Shown here: in pieces, positions 22,300 to 33,712 of the stretch
Layout of the letters: every line of letters starts with the position of its first letter
How positions within the stretch are numbered: the first letter of the stretch is position 1
Origin: Lactuca virosa
Taxonomy: Eukaryota; Streptophyta; Magnoliopsida; Asterales; Asteraceae
Length of the DNA stretch: 64,000 nt
Direction: 5' to 3'
NCBI GenBank assembly: GCA_928212115.1
Contig: CAKMRJ010004445.1
Span: 82,855,298-82,919,297, forward strand
Made by a program: the position numbers and the translations under genes
Notes under the pieces: generated by a model
Seen by the model: the letters and a program-made list of their open reading frames with translations, nothing else
What the model was told of the DNA's origin: nothing
Databases searched by the model: none

Positions 22300-23580
22300 A
22301 CTGATTTTAAGTTGTGAATTCATTATCATTAAGCTCTGAATCCACTACTATTAAGTTATGACTCCAAGTTTTTTTTGTTATAATATTTGCAAAAATATTA
22401 AGTTCTGAATCCACTGTTATTAAGTTGTGAATAAGACTTTATTTTTTATTTGTTATAATATTTACCTAAAATTGGTATTCATAGTTGATGCTTTATGGTT
22501 TTTATATTATGAATTGAGTTTAGAATGTGTGTTATTACATTAGTGTTTTCTAAAAAAAAAGGTCTTTTATGTTGTGATTGTTATGTTTTAATGTTTCAAT
22601 TATTGTTTAGTTATGTTAATTTTAGTTTTAATTGTTATTAATAATAAAATATAAGTTTTAAGTTGTGAATACATAAATTTGTATAAGTTAAAAGTTGTGA
22701 ATGCATGATTTTTATATGTTTTAAACTACAAATACATGATGTTTTATAAATTTTAAACTATGAATGCATGATTTTTATACAAATATGATTATTTTAATGA
22801 AAGACATAAGATATACGCTTTTATAAGTTTTAAGCTGTGAATGCATGATTTTTTTGTACGTATCTAACCGCTTCACTGAAAATTTTAAACTGTGAATGTT
22901 GTGAATACATGATTTTTAAAGTTTTTTATTTTTTTATGCTAGTATTTTCTCAGTAATATTAATTTAGGGTTTTAAAATTATGAGTTGAAATGTTTTTAGG
23001 TCTCCTTTATTATTTAGTTATGTTAATGTTAGTTTTAACATTTATTAGTGAGAAAATATATATGTTTAAATTGTGAACATATTTATTTGATGAGTTTAAA
23101 GCTATGAATATATGCTTTTTATAAGTTTTAAGTTGCGAATACATGATTCTTATACATATTTGATTGTTTCAATGAAATACATAAACTTTAAGTTTTGAAT
23201 GCATGAGTTTTTTTTAAGTTTTTAAGTTTTTAATGCATTTTTTTTAAATATATCTCATTGCTTGAATGAAAAACATAAGTGTAAGTCATGAATAGATGAT
23301 TTGTTGTTTTTTTATATAATTTTGAATAAAGTATGTAATATTTAAATTTTGAATATTTTTGTAAATAAACCTTAAAAGAAGCCCTAGCCTATAGATATGA
23401 AGGTATAAATATAAGCTTTAATTTGAGAATATGACTGTCAATATATAATTTTTGTGCATTAAACTATGAACTTATAATATTAACATGTCAATTTTGTATT
23501 CTAAATGTAAACTATGAATAAAATGTATTCAGTTGTGAATTAAATGTATTAAACTGTGAATTTCTTATGAATTTTTTGTT
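22300..23580. repeat. Degenerate minisatellite, core AAGTTGTGAATGCATGATTTTT
   Basis: More than a dozen divergent copies of a core close to TTTTAAGTTGTGAATGCATG, usually followed by ATTTTTATA, are spread at 30-120 bp intervals. Variants include AAGCTGTGAATGC, AAACTATGAATGC and AAGTTGCGAATAC. Low-complexity T runs lie between. No coding potential. Confidence 0.75.
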
Positions 23581-23601
23581 AAAATATGACTAATTTTTGT
23601 A

Positions 23602-24190
23602 TGTTAGGACCAAGATCCTTAGTCCTATCCATGATCCTGGATCTCAAAGATATCTAAGGATCGTTAAACCTATCGAGGAACCCGAATCATAAAGGAGTCT
23701 TAGGATCCCGAACATACATCAGGATCATGAACATCACCATTATTATTTCCTAACAAGTTTAACAGTTGTATTCCTTTTTTATTTCTCACATGTGCAGAAA
23801 TGTTCAACGTAAGACTCATTCACAACGAAGAACCACTTCAACCAGGCGTAAAACCTGGGAATAGTAAGTCAAAGCACGTTGCAAATACCAGTTCAACAGG
23901 ATCCCGAAAATATTATATATTTAGTTACTTAACCTAGACTATAAATACATTTGTAAAACTCACACAACGGGCACAACTCTCTGACACCTTACTCATCTAG
24001 ACTTACTTTATCATTTGTAATCATATTATCAAGCTCATCTTTGTACTTTACATTCAAATGAATAAGATCATTCAAGGTAGGTGATCATTATCACCCCCAA
24101 GGTTTTATGTCAGAGATCCTAGCAAGGATCAAGGGTTTTCCTTGTAAAGAAGGCGAGATACCATGAGATGTTAAGGAGTGATATCCTAAA
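23602..24190 (+). repeat. LTR-like fragment upstream of gypsy-2
   Basis: Begins TGTTAGGACC and holds a good TATA box (TATAAATA at 23940-23947) followed by a C/A-rich leader, as in many plant LTRs. The word AGGATC or GGATCC recurs through it. The 3' boundary is not clear and no matching LTR is in the window. It may belong to an element other than the gag that follows. Confidence 0.4.
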
Positions 24191-24245
24191 GTTTGTGAGC
24201 CGATCTAGTTGCAGGATACTAGATGATATGATAGCGAGGGTTAGG

Positions 24246-24721
24246 GAGAGGGAGATGATTTAGAGAGGGAGATTGATTTAGAGATGGAGAGAAAGAGGAA
24301 GCCAAATCATGCTCAAGGTTCAGGAGTTCAGGCAAAAGGCCCAAGGTATTTGATTCGGGATCGAGAGGCCAATAGGGTTGGATCCACTGTGGAAAGTGCG
24401 GCAAGATGCACGATGGGACGTGCAAGGTGGGTGGTTCTTGTTGCTTTAAGTGTGGCACGGCGGGTCATATTAGTAGGGATTGCACTGCTACTACCATCAC
24501 CACCCTCGTATCTGATCTAATTTTCTTCCATTGCAATCAGAGGGGCCATAAGAAGGCTAATTGGCCGAGTTTAGCAGCAGGAGGACCAGTTGCAGCTCCC
24601 GCTCCAGCTACTCTACCGATTACTGATGGCTACCAGGGCAAGGCGGATGAACCTGTTGTGAGGCGTAGAGCTTTCCAGCTAACAGCTGATGAGGCTCGTG
24701 CAACACCTGACGTGGTGACGG
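24246..24721 (+). pseudogene. gypsy-2 gag, 5'-truncated
   Basis: Contains the late gag region: a basic stretch (ERKRKPNHAQGSGVQ), then after a frame change near 24370 zinc knuckles CFKCGTAGHISRDC and FHCNQRGHKKANW. In the second knuckle the first and last Cys are lost (Phe and Trp). It closely parallels gypsy-1 gag at 1-600, so both belong to one lineage. The N-terminal half and the 5' LTR/PBS are missing. Confidence 0.85.
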
Positions 24722-24790
24722 GTATGCATCTTCTCCTTATCCCTTTATTTATGTAGATCTATCTGCTTATATTTGTGTGTTTTGTTTTAG
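24722..24790 (+). other. Predicted 69-nt intron between gag and protease of gypsy-2
   Basis: Starts GTATGC after GTGACGG and ends TTTTGTTTTAG before GATCGTTACT. It has a U-rich acceptor tract and an in-frame TAG, so splicing would be needed to join gag to protease. The homologous segment in gypsy-1 (35-103) is also 69 nt. Confidence 0.6.
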
Positions 24791-25060
24791 GATCGTTACT
24801 CGTGAATGTTATCTCTACCTTGGTATTGTTTGATTCGGAGGCTACCCGATCTTTGGTATCTCTTGCGCCCAACAAGGGGTTTGTTGGTGCTTCGGGGGAG
24901 ATGGATTGTCCATTAGAGGTTGAGATTGCAGATGACCGATCTGTCCGAGTATCGAGGGTTCATCGGGATTGTGTTCTAGAGATGTTCAGCGAGCAGTATC
25001 TGATTGATTTGGTTCCTATTCCTTTACGCGGGAATAATGTTATTGTAGGGATGGACTAGT
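24791..25060 (+). pseudogene. gypsy-2 aspartic protease
   Basis: Encodes SLLVNVISTLVLFDSEATRS, the gypsy protease active-site region in which the usual D-S-G is D-S-E here (Gly to Glu), so catalysis is unlikely. It continues to LRGNNVIVGMD, where a TAG replaces the expected Trp codon. Confidence 0.85.
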
Positions 25061-26934
25061 TTATCCCCAATGGGGCAGTGATTGACTGCAAGCATCATTT
25101 GGTACGTAGTCATACCCCATGTGGGGAGAGTTAGTGGTTAAGAGAGAGAGAGCTCAACGTGGGCCGATACTATGTTCAGTAGCCTAGGCCATACGCTATC
25201 TTAATCATGGTTATTCTGGATATGTCACATATGTTATGGATACCCGGGAGAAGGGTAAGGTGACCATGGATGGTGCGTAGATTGTACGAGAGTATCCAGA
25301 TGTGTTTCCGGAGGATTTCCCTGGAGTGCCTCCGGAGAGGCAAGTGGAGTTTCGGTTTGACTTGGTTCCTGGTGTGGCTCCGATAGCCAAATCACTATAT
25401 CGGTTAGCTCCTCTAGAGATGCACAAGTTGTCTACAGAGTTTTAGGAGCTGTTAGACAAGGGGTTCATTCGACCGAGTAGTTCGCCATGAGGAGTGATGA
25501 TCCTATTTGTAAAAAAGAAGGATGGATCGCATTAGATGTGTAGACTACCGGGAGTTGAATAAGCTGATGGTAAAGAACCGTTATCCACTCCCGAGGATTG
25601 ATGATTTGTTTGACCAGCTTCAGTGTGCATCTTGGTTTTCCTAGATTGACCTTCGTTCGGGTTATCATCAAATGAGGGTCAAATAGGAACATATGTAGAA
25701 GACGGATTTTTGGACTCGTTATGGACATTACGAGTTTGTAGTGATGCACTTTGGGCTCACCAATGCTCCAGCCACGTTTGTGGACCTCATGAACTGTGTA
25801 TGCCGACCAATGTTAGATTAGTCTGTGATTGTATTTATTGATGGTATCCTATTGTATTCCAAGACGCAGGAGCTGCATGGGGGAGCACTTGAAGGAGGTA
25901 TTGGAGACTATGAGGAGGGAGAGGTTGTATACAAATTTCTCCAAGTGTGAGTTCTGGTTATGCGATGTGCAGTTTCTGGGGAACCTTGTCAACCAGAATG
26001 GTATTTTGGTCGATCCGGCCAAGGTTGGGGTCGTGATGAAGTAGGAGGTTCCAAGGTCTCCATCTGAGATTTGGAGTTTCCTTGGGTTGGCAGGTTACTA
26101 CTGGAGATTTATTCAAGATTTCTCCAAGATAATGGTTCCTCTGACTCGGTTGACGAAGACTATCACTTTTCGCTGGAGGCCTAAGCACAAGGTCGTTTTT
26201 GAGACCTTGATACAAAGATTGTGTGAGGCGCCAATTCTGACCCTGTTGGAGGGTGTTGAGGATTTTGTAGTGTATTGTGATGTGTTGATCATGGGTTTGT
26301 GTGCAGTTCTGATGCAAAGAGGTCGCGTAATTGATTACGCTTCAAGGCAGAAGAAGCCTCATGAAGTGATCTATCTGACGCAAGATTTGGAGATGGGGGC
26401 TATGGTTTTCTCCGTTATGATTTGGCGACATTACCACTATGGGGTCCGCTGTAGTTTTTACAAGGATCATAAGAGACTGAGGTATTTGATGGATCAAGTA
26501 AATCTGAACATGATGCAGCGCCGATGCTTGGATGTCGTGAAGGATTATTATTGTGAGATCCTTTACCATCTGGGGAAGGCCAATGTGGTGGTCGATGCTC
26601 TCAGCCGCAAGGAGGTCGCGACTTCGATTATGGATATTTGTATGAGGATGAGAGTGGGTACTCCAATATTAGAGAAAATTCGAGAGGCTTAGGTTAAGGC
26701 TATGAAGGAAGATCACTGAAAGAGTGAGTGTATAGTAGGTCGGGCGGCTTCCTTCGATTATGATAACCGAAGATTATTGACTCTCCATTGCAGAGTGTGG
26801 GTTCGTTATTGGGGTGGTGCTTGACAGGTTTTGATGGAGGAGGCGTAAAAATCGAGATTCTATATTCATCCTGGGCGACGAAGATGTATAGAGATCTCTG
26901 TCATGATTATTGGTGGCCATGTATGAAATAGGAT
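25061..26934 (+). pseudogene. gypsy-2 RT, RNase H and integrase start (tandem unit 1, left part)
   Basis: Decayed pol. RT begins around 25260 (EYPDVFPEDFPGVPPERQVEFRFDL), with KKKDGS, DYRELN and HFGLTNAPATFVDLMN regions broken by stops. The FIDGILLYS segment near 25840 replaces the catalytic Asp pair of the family's FIDD box. RNase H covers about 26087-26620 (CDVLIMGLCAVLMQRG; DALSRKEVATS). Integrase begins near 26860 (YRDLCHDYWW). It is cut at 26939 by Copia-2A and resumes at 35337. Many C-to-T or G-to-A type stops. Confidence 0.88.
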
Positions 26935-26939
26935 GTAGC
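26935..26939. other. 5-bp target duplication GTAGC of Copia-2A
   Basis: GTAGC here and at 35332-35336. The uninterrupted gypsy copy at about 37415-37430 reads GATGTAGCTTGG, confirming the pre-insertion sequence. Confidence 0.95.
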
Positions 26940-27717
26940 TGTTGGATATGGTGTCTAAGTCCATAACTATATCTGGTATGTACTTGACCCGTCCCGGCAT
27001 GGTCCATTTGGGTTGCATGGCATCATGCATTTGGATAGACTAAAATGAGAGAAATAACACTTGTGCTTTATCAATATATTATAAGTTCTAATATATTAAT
27101 AGTATTATTTAATTAGTATTGATCAAGAATTAATTTGGAATTAATTAAGTGATCAAAAGATGACTAATTAAATATATGAGTTGATTATGTAACTCATCCA
27201 TAACTTGTATAGTGGGCTAAAAGGCTCCATGGATAATCAATTTGGGTTAAACCCATTGGATGCTCCACGGAGGCTCCATGGGAGTTACAAACCCATGGGT
27301 CATGGAAATGAAGAGTCATGCCACATTAGGGTTTACATGGTGTAACCCTAGATGTGACACACTATATAAAGACTATGTTATTCACCAAAATCGGCTACAC
27401 ACTAAGAACAAGAGAGGGCAAGTCGATTTTATAAGTGTTATAAATTCTCTAAAGTCATTCCAAGAGCATTTGGTGTTGTGTGAAACATTTGAGGCATCAC
27501 ACTTGGGGTGCTAGGCTCTCAAGGTTCTTCAAGGAATCATAACAACTACAAGGTATGTAATTCTAGCCATCTTTATGTTTAAAGTTCCCCATGTATGCTA
27601 GATAGGATTATGAACCTTGGAAAAAGTATTTTGCATGTATTTTAGACAAACATAGATCTAAGGTTTTCTAGGGTTTCATGTACACTTAGGAGTGTTAGAA
27701 TTGCTCAAAACCCATCA
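26940..27717 (+). repeat. 5' LTR of Copia-2A
   Basis: 778 bp, TGTTGGATATGG to AACCCATCA. TATATAAA at 27363-27370 is the likely core promoter. Confidence 0.95.
27363..27370 (+). promoter_or_regulatory. TATA box in Copia-2A LTR
   Basis: TATATAAA, conserved in the 3' LTR (34976-34983) and in Copia-2B (45985-45992), at the same distance from the LTR end. Confidence 0.7.
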
Positions 27718-27718
27718 G

Positions 27719-27730
27719 TGGTATCAGAGC
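27719..27730 (+). other. Primer-binding site, Copia-2A
   Basis: TGGTATCAGAGC, one base after the 5' LTR. Initiator methionine tRNA type. Confidence 0.95.
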
Positions 27731-28410
27731 CTAGGCTTGTTTGTTGATACTTGATGCAAAATAGTGAAAACAATCGAATATCTTGCTGTCTGCACAGGGG
27801 ACTCGTCGAGTCCATGGGGGGACTCGACGAGTCCAAGTGAAAATATAACCAACTCGGCGAGTAAGTTCGTGCACTCAACGAGTTGGCCATGCAGAGTGCA
27901 TAATTTCGATTTTTGCTGCTGGAAATGGACTAGAAACATTACCCTAAACTGTTTTGGTGTTATAAAACTTATTTTTGATGGTGTAATGATTGTTCTAATC
28001 CATTTACAATGGCTAATATCAAAATTGCATGATTATATGTGTTCATATGTTCTTGAAATTTTGATATGATTATTCATGTTCTTATGAGTTCTTGATAGAT
28101 CATAGGAATTATTTGTTTATTGCTGAATTCATGATCTTTATGTGTTTTAATGGAGTCCATAACTTGTCCTCAAGTTATGGATAACCAAAAGCCTCTTTGT
28201 TTTAAAACCATTAAAAGAACACATAAGTTACAAAAATGAAGAGTCTTCATTTTTAATAACTCATAAGTTATGAATTGAAAGGTTTTGTAAAGTTACAAAA
28301 CTTGCCCTCAAGTTTTGGAACATGTAAAGTCATCTAATAAACTTTAGTTCCAACCCCTAGAATTTTAAAAGTTAAAATTCAACCCTTATACTTTATAATA
28401 TTATAAGTTT

Positions 28411-28470
<60 letters not shown>

Positions 28471-29267
28471 AGATCAAGTCGTTTTACCGTTAGTAGTCCT
28501 CATTCACGAAGCCGGTCTATAAGGGGGGTATAAGGTTGTTGCCTATAAAATGGCAGCTTAATGGGTGGCCACTCTCACCCACCGCTTCCTTGACTGGTGG
28601 AGGGGCGTTAGCCGAACGGGTAGGACAATGACTTAAAATTCTCATTAAAAGTATAATGATTATTATAAAGTAACTAAATGTTTTATAAACTCCCAATCTT
28701 AGTTACTTTAGGAAAGTGTGAATAAGGTGCTAACCCATGAAATTACACTTTGCACTTTGATTAAGTCGTTGGTGGAGCATGTGTGGTTAACCGGCACACT
28801 AACTTGGGCTTAACAAGGTAGGCAAAGGGTGGCTTAAGGTTTTTCATAGGTCGGCCGAGCGCGTGTGGTTAACCGGCACATCGATTAAGTGAAAAACATT
28901 AAGGGTACCAAGTAATTTGCATGGTTACTTCACACCTTGTTTTGTGATCCTCGGTATCCCAGTCACAAAACATGAAGGGCACACTCGAGATTGAAACATG
29001 TCATTGAAAAGTTCAATGAATCTCAAAAGAATCTAGGATTTTCTAAAAAACAAATAAAACCTAATACTTTATATATTTCGTTTTTCATGGTGGAAATTGG
29101 TGAATCGTCATTCACCTACCTTTCAAATATATTTTAGCTTAGATTACGACATCCCTCTTCTAAGTTATAATATATTGTGATTGGATCCTAGCCTTAATAT
29201 TACATTTGGGTGTTTTATTAAGGACTATCTCTATATCTAAACTGAACTTGTCTTTTCTTCTTTTCAG
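27731..29267 (+). other. Copia-2A leader with palindrome cluster and (TA)n
   Basis: About 1.5 kb without coding potential. It carries ACTCGTCGAGT, ACTCGACGAGT and ACTCGGCGAGT plus a degenerate copy at 27796-27885, a run of TA dinucleotides at 28412-28472, and paired phrases GTGTGGTTAACCGGCACA near 28780 and 28865. The leader of Copia-2B (46355-47645) is alignable but lacks the palindrome cluster. Confidence 0.75.
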
Positions 29268-30150
29268 ATGTCTACCAACAATGCTGCTTCTGGCTCAAAC
29301 CCTACTGGCTCCTTCTCTCTCATGAACTTTTGTGGGAGAGTCATCTTTGATGGATCCAACTTTACTGATTGGATTAGAAACATCAGGATGGTCACTAGAT
29401 ACGAGAACAAAGAATATGTTCTCGACAAGGAACTTAAGGTACCTGAGCCGACTGCTACTCCTGAGGAGTTTGCTGAATATGTGGCACATGCAAGAGATGC
29501 TACCAAAGTGGCATGCATCATGATGGCCACTATGACAGCCGAGCTCCAAAAGTCCTATGAGGACTACTATCCTTTTGAGATGCACCAGGATTTGATGGAC
29601 CGCTACCATCAGAGTGCTCGTCAAGAGCGATATGAAATCATCTCCTCCATGATAACAACCTGAATGAAAGATGGTGAACCCATCACTGGCCACATGCAGA
29701 AAATGCAAAGATTTGTGGACCGGTTGATGAAGTTGAATGTGAACTTCCCAGAGGAGTTAGCAATAGATATCATTTTGCACTCCTTACCTTCGTGTTATGA
29801 TCAATTCCGCATGACATATCAAACTTCAAGGACTCCTAAAGACCGCAGAATCAGGTCTTAAAGGTAAGTCGGTTGTTACCACTTCTACTCCTACACCAAA
29901 CTCTGCATCTGTCCTGGCAATCGGGAGAGGTAGAGGGAAGAAGAGGAAGAACCCTTCGAAGGGTACCAAGGGTAAGACCCTTGATGGCTCCTCTTCTAGC
30001 GGAACCAAGAAAGGTTTCGTCACTCCTTCTGCGAACCCAAAAGAGGCTGAATGCTTCTATTGCCATGAAAAGGCACACTGGAAGCGGAACTGCCCAAAGT
30101 ACCAGCAAGATTTGAAGGATGAGAAAGTGAAACCCAACCATGCAGGTATT
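29268..30150 (+). pseudogene. Copia-2A gag
   Basis: Starts MSTNNAASGSNPTGSFSLMN, with a UBN2-type capsid (FDGSNFTDWIRNIRMVTRYE; PFEMHQDLMDRYHQSAR). A TGA at 29662 replaces the CGA of Copia-2B, and a deletion plus frame change removes the segment after TYQ (about 29820-29850). It ends with a Lys-rich tail and the zinc knuckle CFYCHEKAHWKRNC near 30060. Capsid and nucleocapsid for particle assembly. Confidence 0.92.
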
Positions 30151-31920
30151 TACACAATATTATCTAATAACTCAGCTTATTCTAACTCTTGTGTCCTTGA
30201 TACCAGTTGTGGTATTCATATTTGTTCTGATTTGTAGGGCCTAAGAAGAAGTGAGAATGTGGAGCATGGAAAGATCAACTTGATCATGGGGAATAGGAAA
30301 GTTTCACCTGTCACCAAGATTGGAGTTTATACTTTGTTGCTAAGTAGTGGGTTTACTTTAGATTTGAATAAATGTTGTTATTCACCAGAAATGGCAAGAA
30401 ATGTTATTTCCTTTCATGCTTTGTACAAACAAGGTTTTACCTTTTCTTTTGATAATGAAGTTGGTGGAATAAATGCTTTCTTTAACAATGTGTTTTATTT
30501 TAAAGCATTACCTTGTGATGGTGTGTATGAAGCTGTGTCTGTTGTAGATAATTTAGGAAATAATGTGTTGTGTATTGATTCTACTCATAGTTCTAAAAAA
30601 CGTGCCATGGCGCGCCTCAAGGCGTGCCATGGCGCGAGGCGTGGTGTAGCCGTTACGAAAACGTCCAAGGTGGGTTTGTTAAGGTTGACGTCCAAATAAC
30701 TTGTCAAGGCGCGCCTTATCGCGATATGGCGTGAGTTTTTTCAAGGCGCGAGTTTTTTTTGTTTTTTATTTTTAATTTTTTATCGGTCCTAAAATAATTG
30801 AGTTTTTGTTAACTTTTTATATTAAATACTAACATAACACTTCTAAAAACTTGATATACTTGATAAAAATCAATAATTATATGATTTATCTTTTTTAATA
30901 TGTATAAAATAGTCACGCCTTGAAAAACGCCATGGCTCGCCAAGGCTTGTCATGGCTTAACTTTTACCTTGCCGCCAAGCCACGTCTTACGTTATTTAGA
31001 ACCGTGATTCTACTAATGATAATAACTTGGATAAAGCATCATTATGGCATTGTCGTCTTGGACATGTAAGCAAGAAACGCATAGGCCAACTCCAAAAGGA
31101 TGGAGTCTTGGAATCATTTGACCTAAAGTCAAATGATAGTTGTGAATCATGCTTACTTGGAAAAATGACAAAGTCACCCTTCACAGGTTCGTGTGCTAGG
31201 GGTGAAGGTTTGTTGGATCTAGTACACACGGATGTGTGTGGACCCTTCAAAACTGCCACAAGGGATGCTAATCGTTATTATGTGACTTTTACAGATGATT
31301 ATAGTAGATATGGTTATGTCTACTTAATAAAGCATAAGTAAGAGACTTTCGATAAGTTTAAAGAGTTTAAATATGAAGTAGAGAATCAATTGGGCAGGAA
31401 CATTAAGATGCTTCGATCCGATCGCGGTGGTGAGTATCTTAGTACTGAGTTCCTCGACTATCTGAGGGAATGTGGGGTTGTCTCACAATGGACACCTCCC
31501 AGGACACCACAGTTGAATGGTGTAGATGAGAGGCGTAATCGAACCTTGTTGGACATGGTTCGTTCCATGATGAGTCGAGCTACGCTACCAATCTCATTCT
31601 GGGGGTATGCCTTAGAGACTGCCGCCCATATCCTTAATCTGGTCCCTACAAACAAGGTTGCCAAAACACCTCACGAGATCTGGACTGGAAAAGTTCCTAC
31701 TCTAGCCCACATCAAGATTTTGGGTTGTGAAGCATTCGTGAGACGCGAGACTCACGATAAGCTCGAACCTCGAAGTGAGAGGTGTATTTTCATCGGCTAC
31801 CCACAGAAATCCTTTGGTTACCTCCTCTACAGACCTAGTGAGAATGTGGTCTTTGTAGCAAGGCGGGGTGTCTTTCGAGAGAGAGAGAGAGTTCATAAGC
31901 CAAGGAAACAGTGGGAGGCA
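30151..31920 (+). pseudogene. Copia-2A protease-integrase, split by a MITE
   Basis: Protease region: SCVLDTSCGIHICSDL, where the usual D-T-G is D-T-S, followed by TAG at 30237 (CAG in Copia-2B). GAG-pre-integrase follows the MITE (WHCRLGHVSKKRIGQLQKDG; CESCLLGKMTKSPF). The integrase core has HTDVCGPFKTATRDANRYY, RSDRGGEYLSTEFLDY and PQLNGVDERRNR. A TAA breaks it at 31339. A GA-repeat run near 31877-31890 shifts the frame before the linker to RT. Confidence 0.92.
30586..31005. mobile_element. MULE-like MITE, 420 bp
   Basis: Flanked by a perfect 9-bp duplication GATTCTACT (30577-30585 and 31006-31014), the length typical of Mutator-like elements. The ends share a short inverted repeat around GTTCTAAA(A/T)AACG. 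The interior has repeated GCCATGGCGCG and AAGGCGCGCCTT palindromic words. Its absence from Copia-2B gives the empty-site comparison. Confidence 0.88.
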
Positions 31921-33057
31921 AATTGACCTTGAAGAAATTCAAGAGTCAAGTGTTGAAGGAACCTCAAACCCTAGCAGTCAACCTGAGGAGGAAACTCATG
32001 TTGATCCAATTGAGGAGTCTGTACCTATGAGGCGTTCCACAAGGGTTAGGAATGCACCTGAGCACTACTATGGTTTCCATATTACTGCGGAAGTTGAGAC
32101 ACTTATCAGTGATGAGACACTGGTAAGTCTAGATGAACCTAACAGCTATGCAGAAGCCATGGCAGGCCCTGAGTTTGCTAAATGGAAAGAGGCAATGGAC
32201 AACGAGATACAGTCCATGTATGACAATCAAGTTTGGAATTTGGTTAACAATGTACCAGGTCGTAAGACAGTAGGGTGCAAATGGATCTTCAAGAAGAAGA
32301 CCGACATGGATGGTAATGTACACACTTATAAGGCACGACTGGTGGCAAAGGGCTTTTCTCAAACTCCATGAGTTGATTATGATGAGACCTTTTCACCAAT
32401 AGCCAAGATTAAGTCTATTAGGGTGTTGTTAGCTATTGCTGCATTTCATGACTATGAAATATGGCAAATGGATGTCAAAACTGCTTTCCTTAATGGAAAA
32501 TTATCTGAGGATGTTTACATGAATCAGCCAGAGGGTTTTGTAAGTACAGAATACCCTAATAGAGTGTGTAAGCTTGAGAAATCCATTTATGGATTAAAGC
32601 AAGCACCTCGCAAATGGAATCTTTGTTTCGATGAGAAAGTCAAAGATTTGGCTTTTCGAGGAGTGAAGATGAATCTTATGTATATGTTAAGGCTAGTGGG
32701 AGTATAGTTAGCTTTTTGGTACTGTATGTGGATGACATACTACTCATAGGAAATGACATCCCAACCTTGCAGGAAGTGAAGTCCTGGCTTGGGAAGTGTT
32801 TTGCTATGAAAGACCTAGGAGAAGCTGCCTATATTCTAGGGATAAGGATTCTGAGAGACCGGAGTAAAAGATTAATTGGACTTAGTCAAAGTACATACTT
32901 GGATAAGGTGCTGAAGAGGTTCAACATGCAAGATTCCAAGAAAGGAGAGTTACCCATCCAGAGTATTGCTAGACTGAGTAAGTCTTAGAGCCCGAGTACC
33001 GAGGCTGAGATAGCAGAAATAAGTCGAGTACCTTATGCTTCTGATGTAGGCTCGATC
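31921..33057 (+). pseudogene. Copia-2A reverse transcriptase
   Basis: Follows the linker (IDLEEIQESS). Motifs are VGCKWIFKKKTDMDG, ARLVAKGFSQ, the catalytic block QMDVKTAFLNGKLSEDVYM, YGLKQAPRKW, LYVDDILLIGND and MKDLGEAAYILGIRI. Stops lie at 32369, about 32706 and 32986. A short frame change occurs around 32650 (DLAFRG versus EFGFSRSEDE in Copia-2B). Both catalytic Asp blocks are present. Confidence 0.93.
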
Positions 33058-33712
33058 ATGCATGCTATGACTTGTACTCGTCCTGATGTAGCCTTTGCTT
33101 TAAGCATGGTTAGCAGGTATCAGGGGAACCCTGGTAAGGCTCACCAGAATGCGGTAAAGAATATCCTCAAGTACCTACGGAGGACTAAGGACTGGGTCCT
33201 TACCCTCGGTGGGAGTGATGACTTGAGAGTTATAGGGTATAGTGATGCTAGCTTCCAGACTGATAGGGATAATTTCGGCTCTCAGTCGGACTGGGTCTTT
33301 ACCTTAAACGGAGGAGCAATTTCTTGGGAAAGTTCCAAGCAGGAGACAGTGGCGGATTCAACTTGCGAACCAGAGTATATAGCGGCAAGCGAGGCAGCAA
33401 AGGAGGCGATATGGCTAAAGAACTTCATTAGAGACCTTGGAGTTGTACCAGCTATAAAGGAGCCCTTAGAGATTTTCTGTGATAGTGAAAGTGTTGTTGC
33501 CTTAGCAAAGGAACCAAGGGATCACGGGAGATCCAGACACATTGACAGAAAATACCAGTTCATCAGACATCGTATAAAAAGAAGGACTCCTCGTGGCAAA
33601 GAGGGTATCATCAGATGAGAACCCGGCAGATCCCCTCACGAAGGGACTGGGTGGGATTAAGCATCTCAAGCATGCAAGGAGCATAGGGCTGAAGGATGAT
33701 ATTAGTTTTTAG
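33058..33712 (+). pseudogene. Copia-2A RNase H
   Basis: TRPDVAFALSMVSRYQGNPG, GYSDASFQTDRDNF, SKQETVADSTCEPEYIAASE and FCDSESVVALAKEPRDHGRS are Copia RNase H motifs. A one-base insertion near 33580, relative to Copia-2B, breaks the frame before the terminal ADPLTKGL segment. Confidence 0.93.

Noticed and set aside
27260..27514. LTR open frame repeated at 34873-35097
   Set aside because: Present because the LTR is duplicated. It overlaps the TATA box and leader; no coding evidence.
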